Below, piece by piece: positions 10,629-23,128 of a stretch of 60,422 nucleotides of DNA (position 1 is the stretch's first letter; the number at the start of each line of letters is the position of its first letter). The notes beneath the pieces are model-generated. The model saw nothing but the letters and a program-made list of their open reading frames with translations. It had not been told where the DNA came from and did not search any database. Origin of the DNA: Phoronis australis (lineage: Eukaryota; Phoronida; Phoronidae). A program made the position numbers and the translations under genes. The DNA lies in contig NMRA01000027.1 in assembly GCA_002633005.1 (NCBI GenBank), positions 1,421,403 to 1,481,824 on the forward strand, read 5' to 3'.

Positions 10629-13600
10629 GGCCAACAGGAAGCTGAAGAGAAAGAACAAACAGCGCTATCATCGGACTAAGTAGGAACTACTTAGGAGTTG
10701 AATATGAAGCATGAAGGGCTGTAGAATGTTATTTGCCCCAATAAAAGGATTTATGTCAAAGTGCCATTAATCTCATTACAATGTTTCCAATCAACACGAG
10801 ATCTAATAAATGCAGAACACATCGGCTTTATTTTAGCTTCAATTTAGCTTATGCGCTTTATCTGTCTGAACCATTCACGCCATGATTAGAAAAACATGCG
10901 CAAGATTGAATCGTGGTCAGTTGTTGGAAGGTCGTCGAAGATATAAATTAGTAAATGAAAGTCAGGCACGTCATGATTAAACAGTCGTTTGCGGACATTT
11001 GCAAGGCCTCACGATCACATCGAATAGTGTACCAAAACTATCAATTTTAATATAACCCTTTGTTAGAAATAATCTCGCCGCTGGCTGTCTGTCTTCACAA
11101 ATGGATTTCCAATCTTCGGAGTCGTTTTTAGTCGTGGGTAAGATAATTTACAGATGCTTCAACAATCTGATGGAAGGGTTTGGAAAATTACATAATACTA
11201 TGTGGTAAATAAAGAAAAGTACATGTCACTAAACTGATCTACGATTTAAAAAATTGGTGCGTAAACGTGAAATCAAACATTGTGAGCCATAATATCTTTC
11301 TCGTCAAAATTGATCCGCTTCACAAAAGACACACATTATTCTGGCAACTGACTGCAGTGATGATGGTCGATATTTTTATTCGGTTACGTTGTTGCGGGGA
11401 AATTGAAGGGGTGTTGTTTGGCGCATATTTTCTCGATCTGGGAAGAAAATGAGGGAGCTTATTGTTTTGAAGCGCGATAACCTAAATAAATTTTCAAACC
11501 GTAATATCCAACAGTGTTTTTTTTTTTGAAGTGCGATCAAGGCTAATCAAGAAACAGAGATTTTTGTTAACATCAAACTCTGGTGTGGTCACATGATTGT
11601 TTCAACTCTCTGAAAATGTAACGTCCAGAAACGGGTCGTTCATTTGGCGCATCACCGATTTCCAAAAACTAAAGCACGGGTGATTAAGCGAAGTAAGGCC
11701 GGGTACTTGTAAAATTATGATACAGTATCAGCGTGTGTTCGGTTTTGCAAATAAAAATTAAATTAAACAACCCAAACGTCGTTAGAACAGCGAATACTCA
11801 TGGCCTCATTAACCGAAAAATATCACCTACAAGGATATTCATAAAAAGTGAAATGCAAAACTTCATGCCTGTGGTCATAGTACACTGTATCATACATTTT
11901 ATCCCATACGCGTTGAATCCGTCGAGGGAATACGGACACGTAATAAAGTTTTCTGTATTCACCTCCCGCACTACATGTACTTCAACAGTGACCTCTGACA
12001 TGGAAAGCTCGAAAGGTAGGCCAATGCCGACTCGGCGTCTTCAGCCGGTTCGATCATCAAACTTTCCGAATATAATTTGAAGTAATACAGTTGCAGCAGT
12101 GTAATTAACACTTGACATGCAACCAGGCCCTAAGCGTAAAATCTGGAACAAAACAGTTTACTACCGGTATATCGTCTGCAATTCAGGCGCCGATTCCTAG
12201 GAAACTAAAATATCAAACATTGTTGTTTTTAACTATTTCCAGGAGATATTACAAGTTTACTGCACAGTTGCCGTTGTTTTCATCTTTGGTACCTCTTTTC
12301 AAGAAATAAATCGTTACTGTTAAAACTGCTCCTTTTACAAAAGAAAAGTTGCAACCTAAAGCGCAAGTACATACACATAGGATGTGATCCGCCATGTGAA
12401 CAGTCTGGGTGAAGTATTTGAAAAATCTGCCCCAAAAATGCAAGACTCTCAGGAATTCGAAGCGCATGGGATAAATACAAAACGTACCTCGATTGGCGTA
12501 CGTGAAGTAATATCCCACGAGACATTATTCCGCGTATCGACCTTCGGTCTCTTTTGTGTACAGGGTATGTATCATGGCGTTGTGGCGAATTTCTTGGAAT
12601 TGAACTTATGTATACTTAATCGTTATTAGGAAAATTCTAAAAGGTAACACCTTCCCGACCCTTGCATATGATGAATATTGTTTGTTTGTTATTACGAATT
12701 TAGTTATTCAGTGGTATTTGACAGTCTGAAGAGTCAGTAGTCCGAAAGGCAACGGATTCGGTGAATGGTCGATAGTTCGAAATGAACTGAATTCCCGCAG
12801 GTATGCGTGGATGTATTTACTATTTTCACACTTCTGTGCGGAATTTTGAATCACCGCTTATTTTGAGACATGATTCACAAGATGCTATTTTAATTCACTG
12901 TTCTTCTGAAAAAGCTTCCTTTAAAACTAAAAGAAATTGGTGCATGAAAAGAAATTTCGCGACAGACAGGTTTTATTGACTTTTAAGAAATTAAAAAGAC
13001 TAAAATGTCAGACTGCAAACGCAATATTATTGCGGATGTTTGCCTGAATTGAACTTATGGGTTCAGCGAACTTTATAAACTACATGTAGTTCGTTTGCCC
13101 GATGAAGATGATATGTTAGTTCAAAACAGACCGTGTCATTGTCTATGCTTATTGTTGGTAGTTTTTATGTTGATGTTACGATAAATGTGTTTTCACCGTT
13201 CACGAAAATTCAGTCTATCTTGTGTCAAGCATAATTATCTGTAACCAAGCATTGAAAATGTTTGTTTCTGAAAGAAAATACGACCTATGGATTGGGGTAG
13301 AACACAAAATTGTTATAGATAGATTTATCTCACTCAAGAAAAGTGATCACCGTGGATCACTGATCTAACTAAGAGCAATCGACCTTTCAAACCAATGACC
13401 CTTCTGTTTGTAAACCAAGAACCAACTCTTGAAAACTCAGGAGCAAATAAACAAATATCGCAAGGACACTCGGAGCCACTTGGATGGTATGAAAGATCGC
13501 CACAACATTCAACAGGACTCTGGTGTGGTCCTAATGTTCAGTTCCCCCGCGTGTTTCCTGTCCTCCCGGCCCTCAAGAGCCCTACTTGTGAATTAATTAA

Positions 13601-15448
13601 ATTCAGTAGACTCAGAACTAAGGAATAATATGCAATTATCACTTTTACAGATTGCCTCTGCCAGGTGGCCACAACGTATCATGATGAGTGGCCGCCGATG
13701 GGGTTCTGTGGCGTCGAGACGGGAAGAGAATCCCGTAGAAGAGGTATATGGAACCTGTCGCTCAACAGGCGACATTTTCACGGCAATTACTTTTCAAAAT
13801 GTCGCCATTTAATTCCAACAAATTCTGTCCAAAAATTTCCTGAGAATGGAAACGTGACAGAATCACTGCCGGGCTCTGCAAACTTGGGTAGTTCACTGAA
13901 GGTCTTCAAGTTCGGCTACTCCCTCACTAAATGGGTTGCTACCCTAATTTTACAGCTTATTGGGGGCCCCGCATCCTTGACTCAACTGACTTACCCGCAC
14001 AATAACGAAAATCATGGGCACAAACTTTTCGAGTCAGATACCTTCAGCAGTGAGTCCGGTGCTCGGGCCTCATAGAAACCGTTTATACAAAGATACGTTT
14101 TTGGTGCCTGGCCCAATGCGCGGGGCTCGCAGCACGTGGTTCTTCTGCTACGTCTGGCACTAAGCACTGTGATCGCCAGAACATGACAAAACTCAGTGAG
14201 CTTAAAAGGATACCAAACCCGATCGCCTATTTACAAAACGACTTTCTCATCCAGATCTCTGCAACAAAATAATGCTGTGTAATTACCACTCGACAACCCT
14301 AAAAGGCTTGGAGGAAATTTGAAAACTCCTTTCGTGTTTCCTGGCGTGTTAAAAATGGCCAGTCGCCGATATGAGCATCGTAACAGAATAGTAGATAGAT
14401 TATTATTGAAACGCCGTTCTCGCACATACGTGATGGTATGTCTTTTCTATCCGCTTGAAAACAAACAAAAAGTTCAATTTTTATTTTCTTAGTTCTACAG
14501 TAAACTGATGAAAGATATCATTAGAAATCAACAGCACCCCACAAACTGGCCCCTAGAGCACCTCAAAAATAACTAAAAATCAAATACATAAATTGGACAA
14601 AATTAACTGAATTTTGGCACTCCAGTGAAGATTAATGGAACCTCTTTTAAAATTCAAAGACTGTCTTCTGATAGAGAGTTTCAATGTCTACATAAACATG
14701 GAGATTTTTCTTTCCCGTTCTTTTAAGCCGTCTTAAAAGTAATTCACTAACTGAACCTTTTTGAACCAAAAATGGGATATTTTGTGCCAAACTATTCGTG
14801 GTGCTCTAACTTAAAATATAATGACCCAAAAATTAACAAAAAACATTTGGAATATATCCCGCCAGGATGTACATGTATGTACACACAGTGTTTTCAAGAT
14901 CTGAGTCAGTGACTCCACATGTAGGCTCGACCTTTTGGTGGTTTCGTGGAATGACAATTTATAAGCCAGTGAAGACTGACGGGAATATCTTGCATTAGCT
15001 TTTTAATTAAGGCGCTCATGTCGACAGCTTAACGCGACGATTCGGGCGCTCACGTGCAAACTCAGTAATACATGTTTGTTGAAGGCTATTCAAAATATCC
15101 CTGCAAGCTCACGCGCGCGCTGAAAAACTTCTTTGAACTAAGCAAGTGTGCCCCACCGTTGCTGCGCCAGTGCCGCTATACCACAATCCTATGTGTATAT
15201 AACGTTCCACGCCGTACCTGCACATGAAATGATCAATGTTGACGGATTGCCAGCTTTTCCAAAACTAGTGACTTCTTCGGAAAACCAATATTTTGGCGAG
15301 GTAAATTTTGACATTAATGGCAGACGTTAAATAAAACGGTACGTTTCTTGATTTTTGGGTTGGCCGTAAATACGGTGAAGAAACACCATTTTGTTGTAGT
15401 AACGGATTAAGGTAAACAAAACAAGACAATATTCCAGTGTAGGACTTC
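10629..15448. other. Intergenic, no supported gene
   Basis: This 4.8-kb stretch contains only short open frames on both strands (for example 13395-13628 and 13665-14075, +). None shows a recognisable domain or a convincing start. It could hold distal GPCR 3' UTR near 15400 or unrecognised small exons. I see no repeat pair or RNA gene. Confidence 0.45.
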
Positions 15449-16708
15449 TTAGAAGAATCCCTTTATCGTCATTTGAGTCATTTCCTCATTTATATCCTGA
15501 TAAAGTTGGTTACAATTCTTCCTGTGATAGTTAGAAATCGGCTCCATTGCATAGTCCATATGAACTCTGTACCTGGTCGACCTGGTACTACTCTGGTCTG
15601 GGAAGGACCTCCTGAAGTTTGGCGGATGACTAGTTTTGCAACAAAATGACTTAAGCAGGCGCACCATTTGTGACCTGAACTTTTGGCCTGGTGCGCAGTA
15701 TAAGAAGAAGTTCATGGAATGATTGAGATACATGATTAAATCACATATCGCACGCCCCAGAAAGTATTCTATTTTCTGCGCCAAGTCGTCCTTGGCGTTC
15801 CATTGGGGTGTACAGATTAGCACAATGTTCATCGGAAGAGTTGTAAGCAAGAATGTAAAAGATACTGTGAGCAGCATGATCGTCAACTTGCGCCTGGATG
15901 ATGTACCGCGCGGGAAGCTGCGACTGTCGCTGTTGTAACTTGAACTGACGCTAGCAGATAGGTGCTCTCTGTTGCGCTGTGCGCGAACCAGCTGGTGAAC
16001 GATCATACTATTCAGTATCATAATGATGACAAACGGTAGGAACGGGTAGATGGAAGTTTCGATCCACGGCCAAACAGACGTAATGAATTTATGGTGCTCC
16101 ATGGCGTAGTTGCAGTAATAGATTGGCGAACCGTCTGCGTCGACAGTTTCCATGCGGTCAACAGTCCAAAACAGGTGGCAATTGAAGAAGAGAAATCCCA
16201 TGAACAAAGTTAAAATAGCTATGCGTGCCTTCTTCTGATTGCAAATGTCTGGTGCCTTTAAAGGCTTGCAGACGGCAACGTATCTATCCACAGTGACCGC
16301 AACGATCAGCCAGGCAGAATAGTTTTCGCATGTGTAAAAAACTACAGACACCGTCTTGCAAACCCACTTGTGGCTCCCAAGAATATCATAAATTTCAAGA
16401 GTTACCGTGAGCCACTTAGGCAATAGTCCGAAGTACAGCAATGTTGTGTCTGCAATTGCTAGAGCAGACAAATAAATGTACGTGGATTGATTTTTCATGG
16501 AGCGACTTCTTAAAACGATAAATGTGAATATGTTTCCAAACGTTCCGACGGAAATCAATATCAGAGGAACAAAGAGATAGAGCGCTTTTATTACTTCATA
16601 TTCAAGAAAACGTTCCTCTGGACAGAAGAGGTTGTAGTCTCTCTGCAGTAGCAGTGTAACATTTGCCGTTAAGTTAGCACAAAATTTCTCGAACTCATCA
16701 AGTGTCAT
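15449..16708 (-). CDS. Rhodopsin-family peptide-type GPCR
   Basis: This is a seven-transmembrane receptor of 419 residues from the ATG at 16708, probably a plasma-membrane neuropeptide receptor signalling through G proteins. The N-terminus has NLT and NVT glycosylation sequons. TM1 spans about 42-66 with GxxGN (Asn59). TM2 has LAIAD (Asp87). Cys117 and Cys199 should form the TM3-ECL2 disulfide. TM3 ends in DRY (141-143). TM6 (about 274-298) has FTFLLTTLP in place of FxxCWxP. TM7 has NFFLY (333-337) in place of NPxxY. Cys356-357 may be palmitoylated. NHSMNFFLYC resembles FMRFamide-receptor-like and related invertebrate peptide receptors, but the ligand is unknown. The frame is open upstream to 16810 without another ATG. 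A TTTTCAG acceptor at 16783-16784 could instead join an upstream exon, adding 25 residues. Confidence 0.93.
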   Translation of the reverse strand: MTLDEFEKFCANLTANVTLLLQRDYNLFCPEERFLEYEVIKALYLFVPLILISVGTFGNIFTFIVLRSRSMKNQSTYIYLSALAIADTTLLYFGLLPKWLTVTLEIYDILGSHKWVCKTVSVVFYTCENYSAWLIVAVTVDRYVAVCKPLKAPDICNQKKARIAILTLFMGFLFFNCHLFWTVDRMETVDADGSPIYYCNYAMEHHKFITSVWPWIETSIYPFLPFVIIMILNSMIVHQLVRAQRNREHLSASVSSSYNSDSRSFPRGTSSRRKLTIMLLTVSFTFLLTTLPMNIVLICTPQWNAKDDLAQKIEYFLGRAICDLIMYLNHSMNFFLYCAPGQKFRSQMVRLLKSFCCKTSHPPNFRRSFPDQSSTRSTRYRVHMDYAMEPISNYHRKNCNQLYQDINEEMTQMTIKGFF

Positions 16709-16888
16709 ATTTCTTACTTTGTCGTAGAGAACAGAGTCTTGCAATTGCGGGGACGCGTTGCCCTGGTACGTCCAGTAGAAGGCTGAAAATTTGAACACAT
16801 TATTCCGCAAGACAGGTTAAATGGCAAGTTATTATCAATCACAATAGAGACTTTAAATTCACTAGGTATTGATTGTGAAGAAAGGCTC

Positions 16889-17041
16889 GCCTCCCGTTCA
16901 GTAACACTGGAATCTCGCTAAAAAGCAAGACGCTGCGAGATTACGTGAGATATTGCCGTGTATGTTAAATGAGAACACGTGACTTTGGCTAGATTTTAGC
17001 TAGGTTCTAGGGTAGGTCCTAGCGTTACTGAACGCACGCCC
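16889..17041 (-). mobile_element. 150-bp MITE upstream of the GPCR
   Basis: The two ends carry an inverted GCGTTCAGTAAC-type repeat: GTTCAGTAACACTGG at the low end and the reverse complement of CTAGCGTTACTGAAC at the high end. A clearly homologous copy lies at 38845-38997, upstream of the THAP gene. Relative to each gene, the two copies have the same orientation. No ORF is present. Confidence 0.78.
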
Positions 17042-17587
17042 GGCTTTCTTCCACTATCTGAACAGCTTGAGGACTTTGGCTAAATGAGGACACCGCGTGA
17101 CTACCTGAATTTCTGCTTTTTCAAAGAGCTTTTCCATGGGTTTCGCAGCACTGAAAAGAGTGGGGAGCTATAGCCCCCCACCTCCCCCCCCAGCCCCCTA
17201 CCCGGTGTGCCGCCCATGTTTTCTTTCAGCACCACCAATTAGAAAATTTCAAGTTACAAATTCTTGTAGATTAATTCAAATACTATCTCTATCCCCTGTG
17301 TTGCTGAGACAAATGCCTTCTTCGACATCAGTCCTAGTACACAAATCACTTGAGGAGATGCCACTCTCCTAAATTACCAAATATTATGACGGGAAATTCT
17401 CGCATCTATTTTACTGTCCAGTACAACGAAAAAATAACGCTGTTCAAAAGTCTTCCAATAATAGAGCTGTTTTATAGTGAGCACTTAAGGCACCCGACCA
17501 CACAACAGCCGACCATAATCAGCACAACGTACATGTACTTGCCGGAAGTAAAACGTGCTAATTTTGCCAAGTGTCGCTAGTGAAAAA

Positions 17588-17595
17588 TGACGTCA
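17588..17595. promoter_or_regulatory. Palindromic CRE (TGACGTCA)
   Basis: This is a perfect CREB/ATF full site 0.88 kb upstream of the GPCR ATG. Further identical sites are at 17943 and 21102. Function is inferred from the motif alone. Confidence 0.45.
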
Positions 17596-17942
17596 GGTCA
17601 CAGATTTCGTCCATTGAAAATATACGGGGTTGGCGGTCCATGTACTATAGTCTATGATGCTATCCAAATACTGTACACGTCAATGTCCAGTAGTACAAAA
17701 TGTAATGTGGATGCCAGGCAAGTAGTTTGAGGTCACGACTGCAGATCATAGAATAGTAATTTTATTGTTTCTGGAGACAAATACTTTAATTAAATCTCTT
17801 AGTGTATACAAATTACTTTTTTGGAATGAATGTCTGAATTTCTTCTCAAAATTTGTTCAAAATAAAAGCTCTTTACGAATTAGGGTGTTGTATCATCAGT
17901 TTTGTGTCACAACAACAAAACTGAAGTTTATTATGAACATTG

Positions 17943-17950
17943 TGACGTCA
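17943..17950. promoter_or_regulatory. Palindromic CRE (TGACGTCA)
   Basis: This is the second perfect CRE, 355 bp beyond the first, on the upstream side of the GPCR. Confidence 0.45.
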
Positions 17951-18409
17951 GAAATGTTTATTGTATAAATGGTTTAATGCATCCTCAGGAAAACTTCCTG
18001 ATCCTTTAAAATAATTGAATAATTCAAGAATAAAATATGGGACAAAGTCCCAATATTTTAGAATACGAATTTCTGTGCTTGGAGCATTTATAGGACTCTG
18101 ATCAGGCATTCTTCCCCAAATACCTCCATTACTTAGGCGAGTGATTCCGTTTGGTGGAAGTGGTTTTTGCAATAATAGTAATTCTGGTTGCTTGCCGGGA
18201 TATTTATAATATTATGTGTTAAAATAATAAATTCTCCAAAAGCTCAAGGGAAATTAACTAAAGCTTTCAGATAAAAACAAATTGAAAAATGTAAATGAGT
18301 TTCGTGCCACTCAAGAATTTTCAGATGAACTTTGCGAAGGGTTGTTGGGCATTGCCCTTAACACTCACACTGTAACGATGGAAGGAAAGGAAACGCTGTT
18401 TGCAGTCCG

Positions 18410-19342
18410 AATTTGACACGATGGCCCGAATTGACACAAGTGCGTTGAATTGGATCAATTTGGGTCAGTACTGGCGGATCAAATTGACGCAACAGTGCCA
18501 GCAGTGCTGATTCAAATTTAAATTATTGAAAAGCTTTGTCAATTTGACCCTGAACAGGGGTTATCAAAGCATGATTTTGCTTCGGTATCTAGACTATGCG
18601 AGCATTGATTAGAAAGTAACAAAATTATTCAGAAATGTTTGCGTTTCACGCTCATTAAATATTTTTGAAAGTGGTTTCTGAAAATGACTGTGTGAAATGG
18701 ACGATCAATACGAAGCTAAACCTTTTGCTCATACGGCTCTGTGTGTATATTACGCCTAACTGCCCTGAATAAATTTTGGACATAATATAAAAAATGACCA
18801 AACATGATCTCACTTCTTGATATTTCAGATAATATTAAGAAGTGGTGGATTCGTTCCTCGTCAACTCTCTGTTTTACAACAAGCGACGAAAATAGTTTTC
18901 GGCAGGTCGCCGCAAAATTCAGAATTTCTGTATGATGGTACAACTGACCTCAGAAGATTATCAAAAACCACTAAAATTACTATAACAATAACAACAACCA
19001 CATGATAGTTGCTTCTACTGCTGCTAGTTGGAGAACATCTGTTGTATCAACTTCTAACACATTAAATTTGCCAGTGTAAAATGTCATAAATTAGCGAGAG
19101 TAATCTCTAAGTACTGCCCATCACCTCTTGTCCCAACGATGTGTGGTGAAACATGCCATAACTGTAGCTAGAATGTTTCGTTGATGAAACTCTCGCTATT
19201 GTGTCAGGTTGGATCGTTGTGTACTATTGAGTACAGATCTAATGCCAGTTTGGGAAAATTGTTTTAATTTGGGCCGGCAAAGCCTACCCAAATCGACACA
19301 ATTCAGAAGTTGACGTTTCAATTTGGGCCGTCGTGTCAATTT
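18410..19342. mobile_element. Candidate TIR element (0.93 kb)
   Basis: The end at 18410-18437 contains GACACGATGGCCCGAATTGACAC. The end at 19314-19342 carries the inverted counterpart, whose reverse complement contains GACACGACGGCCCAAATTGA. TCAATTTG-like words recur inside both ends. No ORF with a recognisable transposase is present, and no target duplication was resolved. It may be a non-autonomous element or an old inverted duplication. Confidence 0.45.
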
Positions 19343-20464
19343 GAGCTTGCACAAAACGTTACATAACAAATGACTTAACAACACAGTGTACCAGTGCAAT
19401 AGCAAAAACAAAATTAAATCAACTTTTGATGTTTGAAATGAAAGGAACACAATTTCTGAAAGGACTTGAATTTTTATTGTCTTTGCATTACCCTGTACTT
19501 TTGCGCATGTGAACTGAATTGAAGCATCCACTGTATTAAGCAAACAAATGGGTGATATTTTGACATGTAGTAACTTTTCATTTCCAGTTTGGTAGAAGGA
19601 ACAATATTTACGAATAAATTTCAGAGTTGATATTTAGAAACTGTATTCATCGATGTACGTGTAGATTCTCATGTTGGTTACGACTGTCAGCAACGCATTG
19701 CTCTCTCGAGACTCACGCTCAAACTTACCGCAAGAGGATCTGTAACGCAACTGGCAAGCAGTTCAAGTATAAATCCTGCGCATGAGCTTTCAAATTTAAA
19801 GTTGTGAATGCTAGGAACTTTTTGAGTCGTGCCTTTCACAACTAATTCAGAATATGCCAAGTGGCTAAATTTTGAGTCTTTTACCTGATCGGTTACTTGT
19901 AGCCATTGTGTCATTACAGCTCTCAATCTGCGTTCCAGTCTGTCTTCGCCTTCAACCTGTCATTGGTGCAAAACGTAAAAGCAGAACGTATTCATTTGAC
20001 TGACACGTGACTATAGTTCAGTGTTATCCCATAAATATTAAACTTGTCTTTCAATGACATTTCTGTTATCAAGCGCTGAAGCTACTTTAAGCCAATAAAC
20101 CACGCCTTCTGTAAAAGACAGTAACTACCGATCCGCACCATCGTGTTCAATTAACAAATTGATTTCTATTTTTGAGAAGCACTGACAGGTCGCTATTACT
20201 TCAGCTCATGCGCACAAAATTTGATTGTCATGTCAGCACAGTCAGAGCCGACGGAGAGCAATATAGGTGCCAGAGAAATTCCAATTAAGTGTTTCATTAC
20301 AACCAATTTTAATTCAAGCAAGAATAAGCCAGAGCTCGATGAGCATGTTATGGAAAGAGCACTGTATGTGCCGTCTCGTAAAAATTTCACATCTAAACGT
20401 GGCGATACTGAAATTGATCAGGATGTAAATTTGCTAATGTAGGATGTTTGACCTACGAGTAGTC
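19343..20464. other. Intergenic, nothing seen
   Basis: Short open frames only (for example 19687-19926 minus and 20221-20442 plus), without domains. Confidence 0.45.
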
Positions 20465-20613
20465 CGCCGAAAGAAGTTGGCGGCGTTCTGTCGTTCAGCA
20501 ACTTTTCCAGACATGAGGGGTTCTGAACGTGCGACAACATCTAGCCCTTTTGTTAACTGCCCAGCACAGTCTTTTGTCCCGTATGATAACAAGCAAGCCA
20601 ATTATCTCCCAAG
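20465..20613 (+). repeat. Dispersed repeat pair, copy 1
   Basis: It shares ACATCTAGC, TTGTTAACTGCC and AGCACAGTCTTTTGTC blocks with 25847-25988 in the same orientation. Both copies lie in open frames with partly similar translation (RR-KL/M-AF ... TSS.F-N/NL). Coding origin is possible but unproven. Confidence 0.6.
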
Positions 20614-21610
20614 CTTCGAAGGGTTACTGAAACCTGGCAGAATGGATTGTCTCAACTTCTGTTGTAGTTGGGCGATTTTAGTGATTCAAAAACTAAACAT
20701 GATCAGCATTTGACAAGGAATTCGAAACTGCTATTGGTTCATGTTCAAATATGTTATAACTTAGCCCAGTCAGGCTAGATACGATCTGATCGGAGGTTAG
20801 AGCAATTATCGAACAAAAGAGAGCCGGCCCTACAACCATAAATGCCAGAATGAAGTTAATCAGTCGTATAAGATATTGGCAACAGGGGTGATCTTCCCAA
20901 TTTGTTGGGCTATAGAATCGAACAAGTTGGGCGCAACGGGAAAACGTCGTAATGCCATCAATGAGAGAAACGACCCTAGGAAGTCTCATCACAGGCAGCA
21001 ATAGTGAGCGACATCGCGGCTCAGGATAACATAACTTAGACTTATACCATAGCAGAGACTAGACGGATCCGCTCTCACCGGCTAATGATTGGTCATAAAA
21101 ATGACGTCAAGTAACTTAGAAACGAAAGTTGACCCTCTCAACATGGACACAAATTAATCCCCTCACCAAAATAATTATCTTTTACTTCTAGTTCCATGTT
21201 GATCGATGTCTGCAGGGAAGCAGTAGAACATTTCAAAGATCACTGCCCGCTTACACGGCGGTGGTGTAAATCCGTAACATGGAACTATAGACTCGGAACC
21301 CCAACTTAGATCTCGCGCGGCTGTGGTTGTGCGTCGCGTGTGTGTGGCTTGTTTGCATTTGTTTGCTCCGGTATTGTCTCTAAGGGTGTACAATTTGTTT
21401 AATACAAACGAAGTATGTTTATAACAGTTATAGTATCAACAAGAACTTCTTCCGAACAATTTCTACCATGTCAAACGGATGATCATGTTGTAGCGATTTC
21501 GTGATTTGGGAAGCCGGGTGTGAGTATACCGCTTTCCAGCTGGTAGGCATATCGTAAAGCCATCTAGACGTATAATGCGCGTAACGAGCCCCGCCCCCAT
21601 TTGTCGAAGT
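20614..21610. other. Intergenic
   Basis: No gene is supported. It contains an inverted CCAAT box (ATTGGTC, about 21088) next to a CRE at 21102. Confidence 0.45.
21102..21109. promoter_or_regulatory. Palindromic CRE beside inverted CCAAT
   Basis: TGACGTCA lies about 9 bp from ATTGGTC. This combination is common in promoters, but no transcript start is identified next to it. Confidence 0.35.
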
Positions 21611-21656
21611 GAGCAAAAAGGTCCGAAAAAAGTAGAAAACGAGACTAAAGTCCACC
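21611..21656 (-). repeat. Fragment of GCGCGC-ended MITE family
   Basis: The AAAAGGTCCG, GTAGAAAACGAGAC and AAAGTCCACC blocks match, inverted, 58487-58566 and the interior of 22447-22693. Confidence 0.6.
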
Positions 21657-22446
21657 AAAATGGCAGGAACTACCAAAGTTCGGTACAATTCATAGATCTG
21701 TACGTAGACTATGTATCTCAGTAAAGGGTCCTTCCAGTTTAGCCTGGTTGCGCGCCTTTGCGTATTACAATAACTTCTATCTAAAGTTTAGAACTTCCTT
21801 AAGATGTATCTTCGACCACCCACCGAGCAGCTCCAATACGATATCAAAATCAAGTACTTAGAACAAATAACAGCATTACGAATACTGTACATTTATGGAA
21901 ATGTGCCACTTTTTTTTGGCCACTAAACGTTTTGCAATTCTGCCGTTTTTCAACCGAATAATGCAACCCTTCATGTGCTAATTGGTTGATCAATTAACTA
22001 ATTATTCAAATGATTAAATGTACAGTCAATTAATTAGGGTGAAATAGTAAAATAAAAAGGAAAAGACTAATTAAATCAGCAGGAAAATAATTTCAATGAT
22101 TCAAAAGATTGCTACTGGATAATGACGAAGGTTTTAGAGTATTGGTCCCTCACAGATGAAGATTTTTTCACGGTACAAGAAAGTACTACTGATAACATTG
22201 ATGCTCAGAAATCGAACTAACAAAAAAATTATTAGGGCAGCAATAGTGTGGTAGGGTGTAGACGTACGTAGACGCGATACATCACCTTTTTCATTTTCAA
22301 TGCAACGTCTGCGTACCGGAAGTTAAGATGTAACGAGGAGGGGTGGGGGGNNNNNNGGGTAGACACGTGGGCCCTGTACAGCACAATTTGCGTTACGTGT
22401 TCTCTGTTAATATTGACATAAATGTTAGCAAAGTCTGACAGTAGCC
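21657..22446. other. Intergenic with short gap
   Basis: No gene is seen. Six Ns at 22351-22356 lie in a G-rich tract. Confidence 0.5.
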
Positions 22447-22693
22447 ATGCGCGCACCCAGCCTCCAATATGGGGGGCTCGAATTCCTGACGTTGTGGACC
22501 TTTTGATAACAATAAAGCGGGCGGACTAAAATAAAAAAATGGGCGCACCACTGTGAAGTGCGCGTTTGTGCTTGTTTAGTGGACTTTTGTCTCAATCTCT
22601 CGGACTTTTTGTTTCTCGGAAGCGAACCTTCTTGCCCAGTTCGCCAAATGGGGCGCTCATTCGAGCTCGCCGAGCCCCCCCTGGATGCGCGTG
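22447..22693. mobile_element. MITE with GCGCGCACCCAG ends, full copy
   Basis: It starts ATGCGCGCACCCAGCC and ends GAGCCCCCCCTGGATGCGCG, forming inverted ends. The interior has GTGGACTTTTGTCTC, GGACTTTTTGTTTCTC and TTGCCCAGTTCGCCAAAT, shared with copies at 28927-29172 and 58487-58566. It is non-coding. Confidence 0.7.
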
Positions 22694-22749
22694 CTAGCGA
22701 TGAATTCTTATCGTAAAAGGCAGGCCCTGTCGCCGAACATCGGGCTAAT

Positions 22750-22906
22750 AGGCGGGTTCGGGGAGGAGGTTAATGGGGTCCGGACCCCCTTTTTCGCTTG
22801 ATTTTAGTGATATCAAATCTAGAATTCTCAAATTGTTGACATGGACCTCCCTGTTTAAAAATCCTTGATCCGACCCCCCTTTTTAAAACTCCTGGATCCG
22901 CCCCTG
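22750..22906. mobile_element. MITE, GGCGGATCCAGG family
   Basis: The right terminus is CCTGGATCCGCCCCTG. It shares a TTAGTGATATCAAATCTA block and a CCCCCTTTTT core with 4147-4287. The left terminus has decayed. Confidence 0.65.
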
Positions 22907-23128
22907 GGCTGGGTTCGGTGCGCTAGGTAGGAGCTCAGACGAAATCTTTAGCACATGAAGCCCACTCAGAGGCTGCCCACTCAGCAATGGATTCGTTCAA
23001 TTGAGACTTTGAATCCATTTTAATGGTGCTGATCAGGAAGGACTCGACAGGACCTGCTTTTCGTATAAGAGTTGTATGTGTTGCAATGAAACCGCAGTCA
23101 ACGGGTCTCTGATATTTATTTCCCAGTG

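Larger units (their letters stand above)
17042..18409. other. Intergenic, GPCR upstream flank
   Basis: A C-rich tract lies at 17176-17200. Two perfect palindromic CREs are listed separately. No gene is supported. Confidence 0.5.

Noticed and set aside
13395-14075. Plus-strand frames of 77 and 136 codons
   Set aside because: There is no recognisable domain, and the frames overlap each other in different phases. A splice-acceptor-like TTTTACAG nearby is not enough.
16709-16810. GPCR N-terminal extension starting at 16810
   Set aside because: The codon there is TTG, not ATG. The extension is plausible only as part of an upstream exon joined at 16783, so I used the ATG at 16708.
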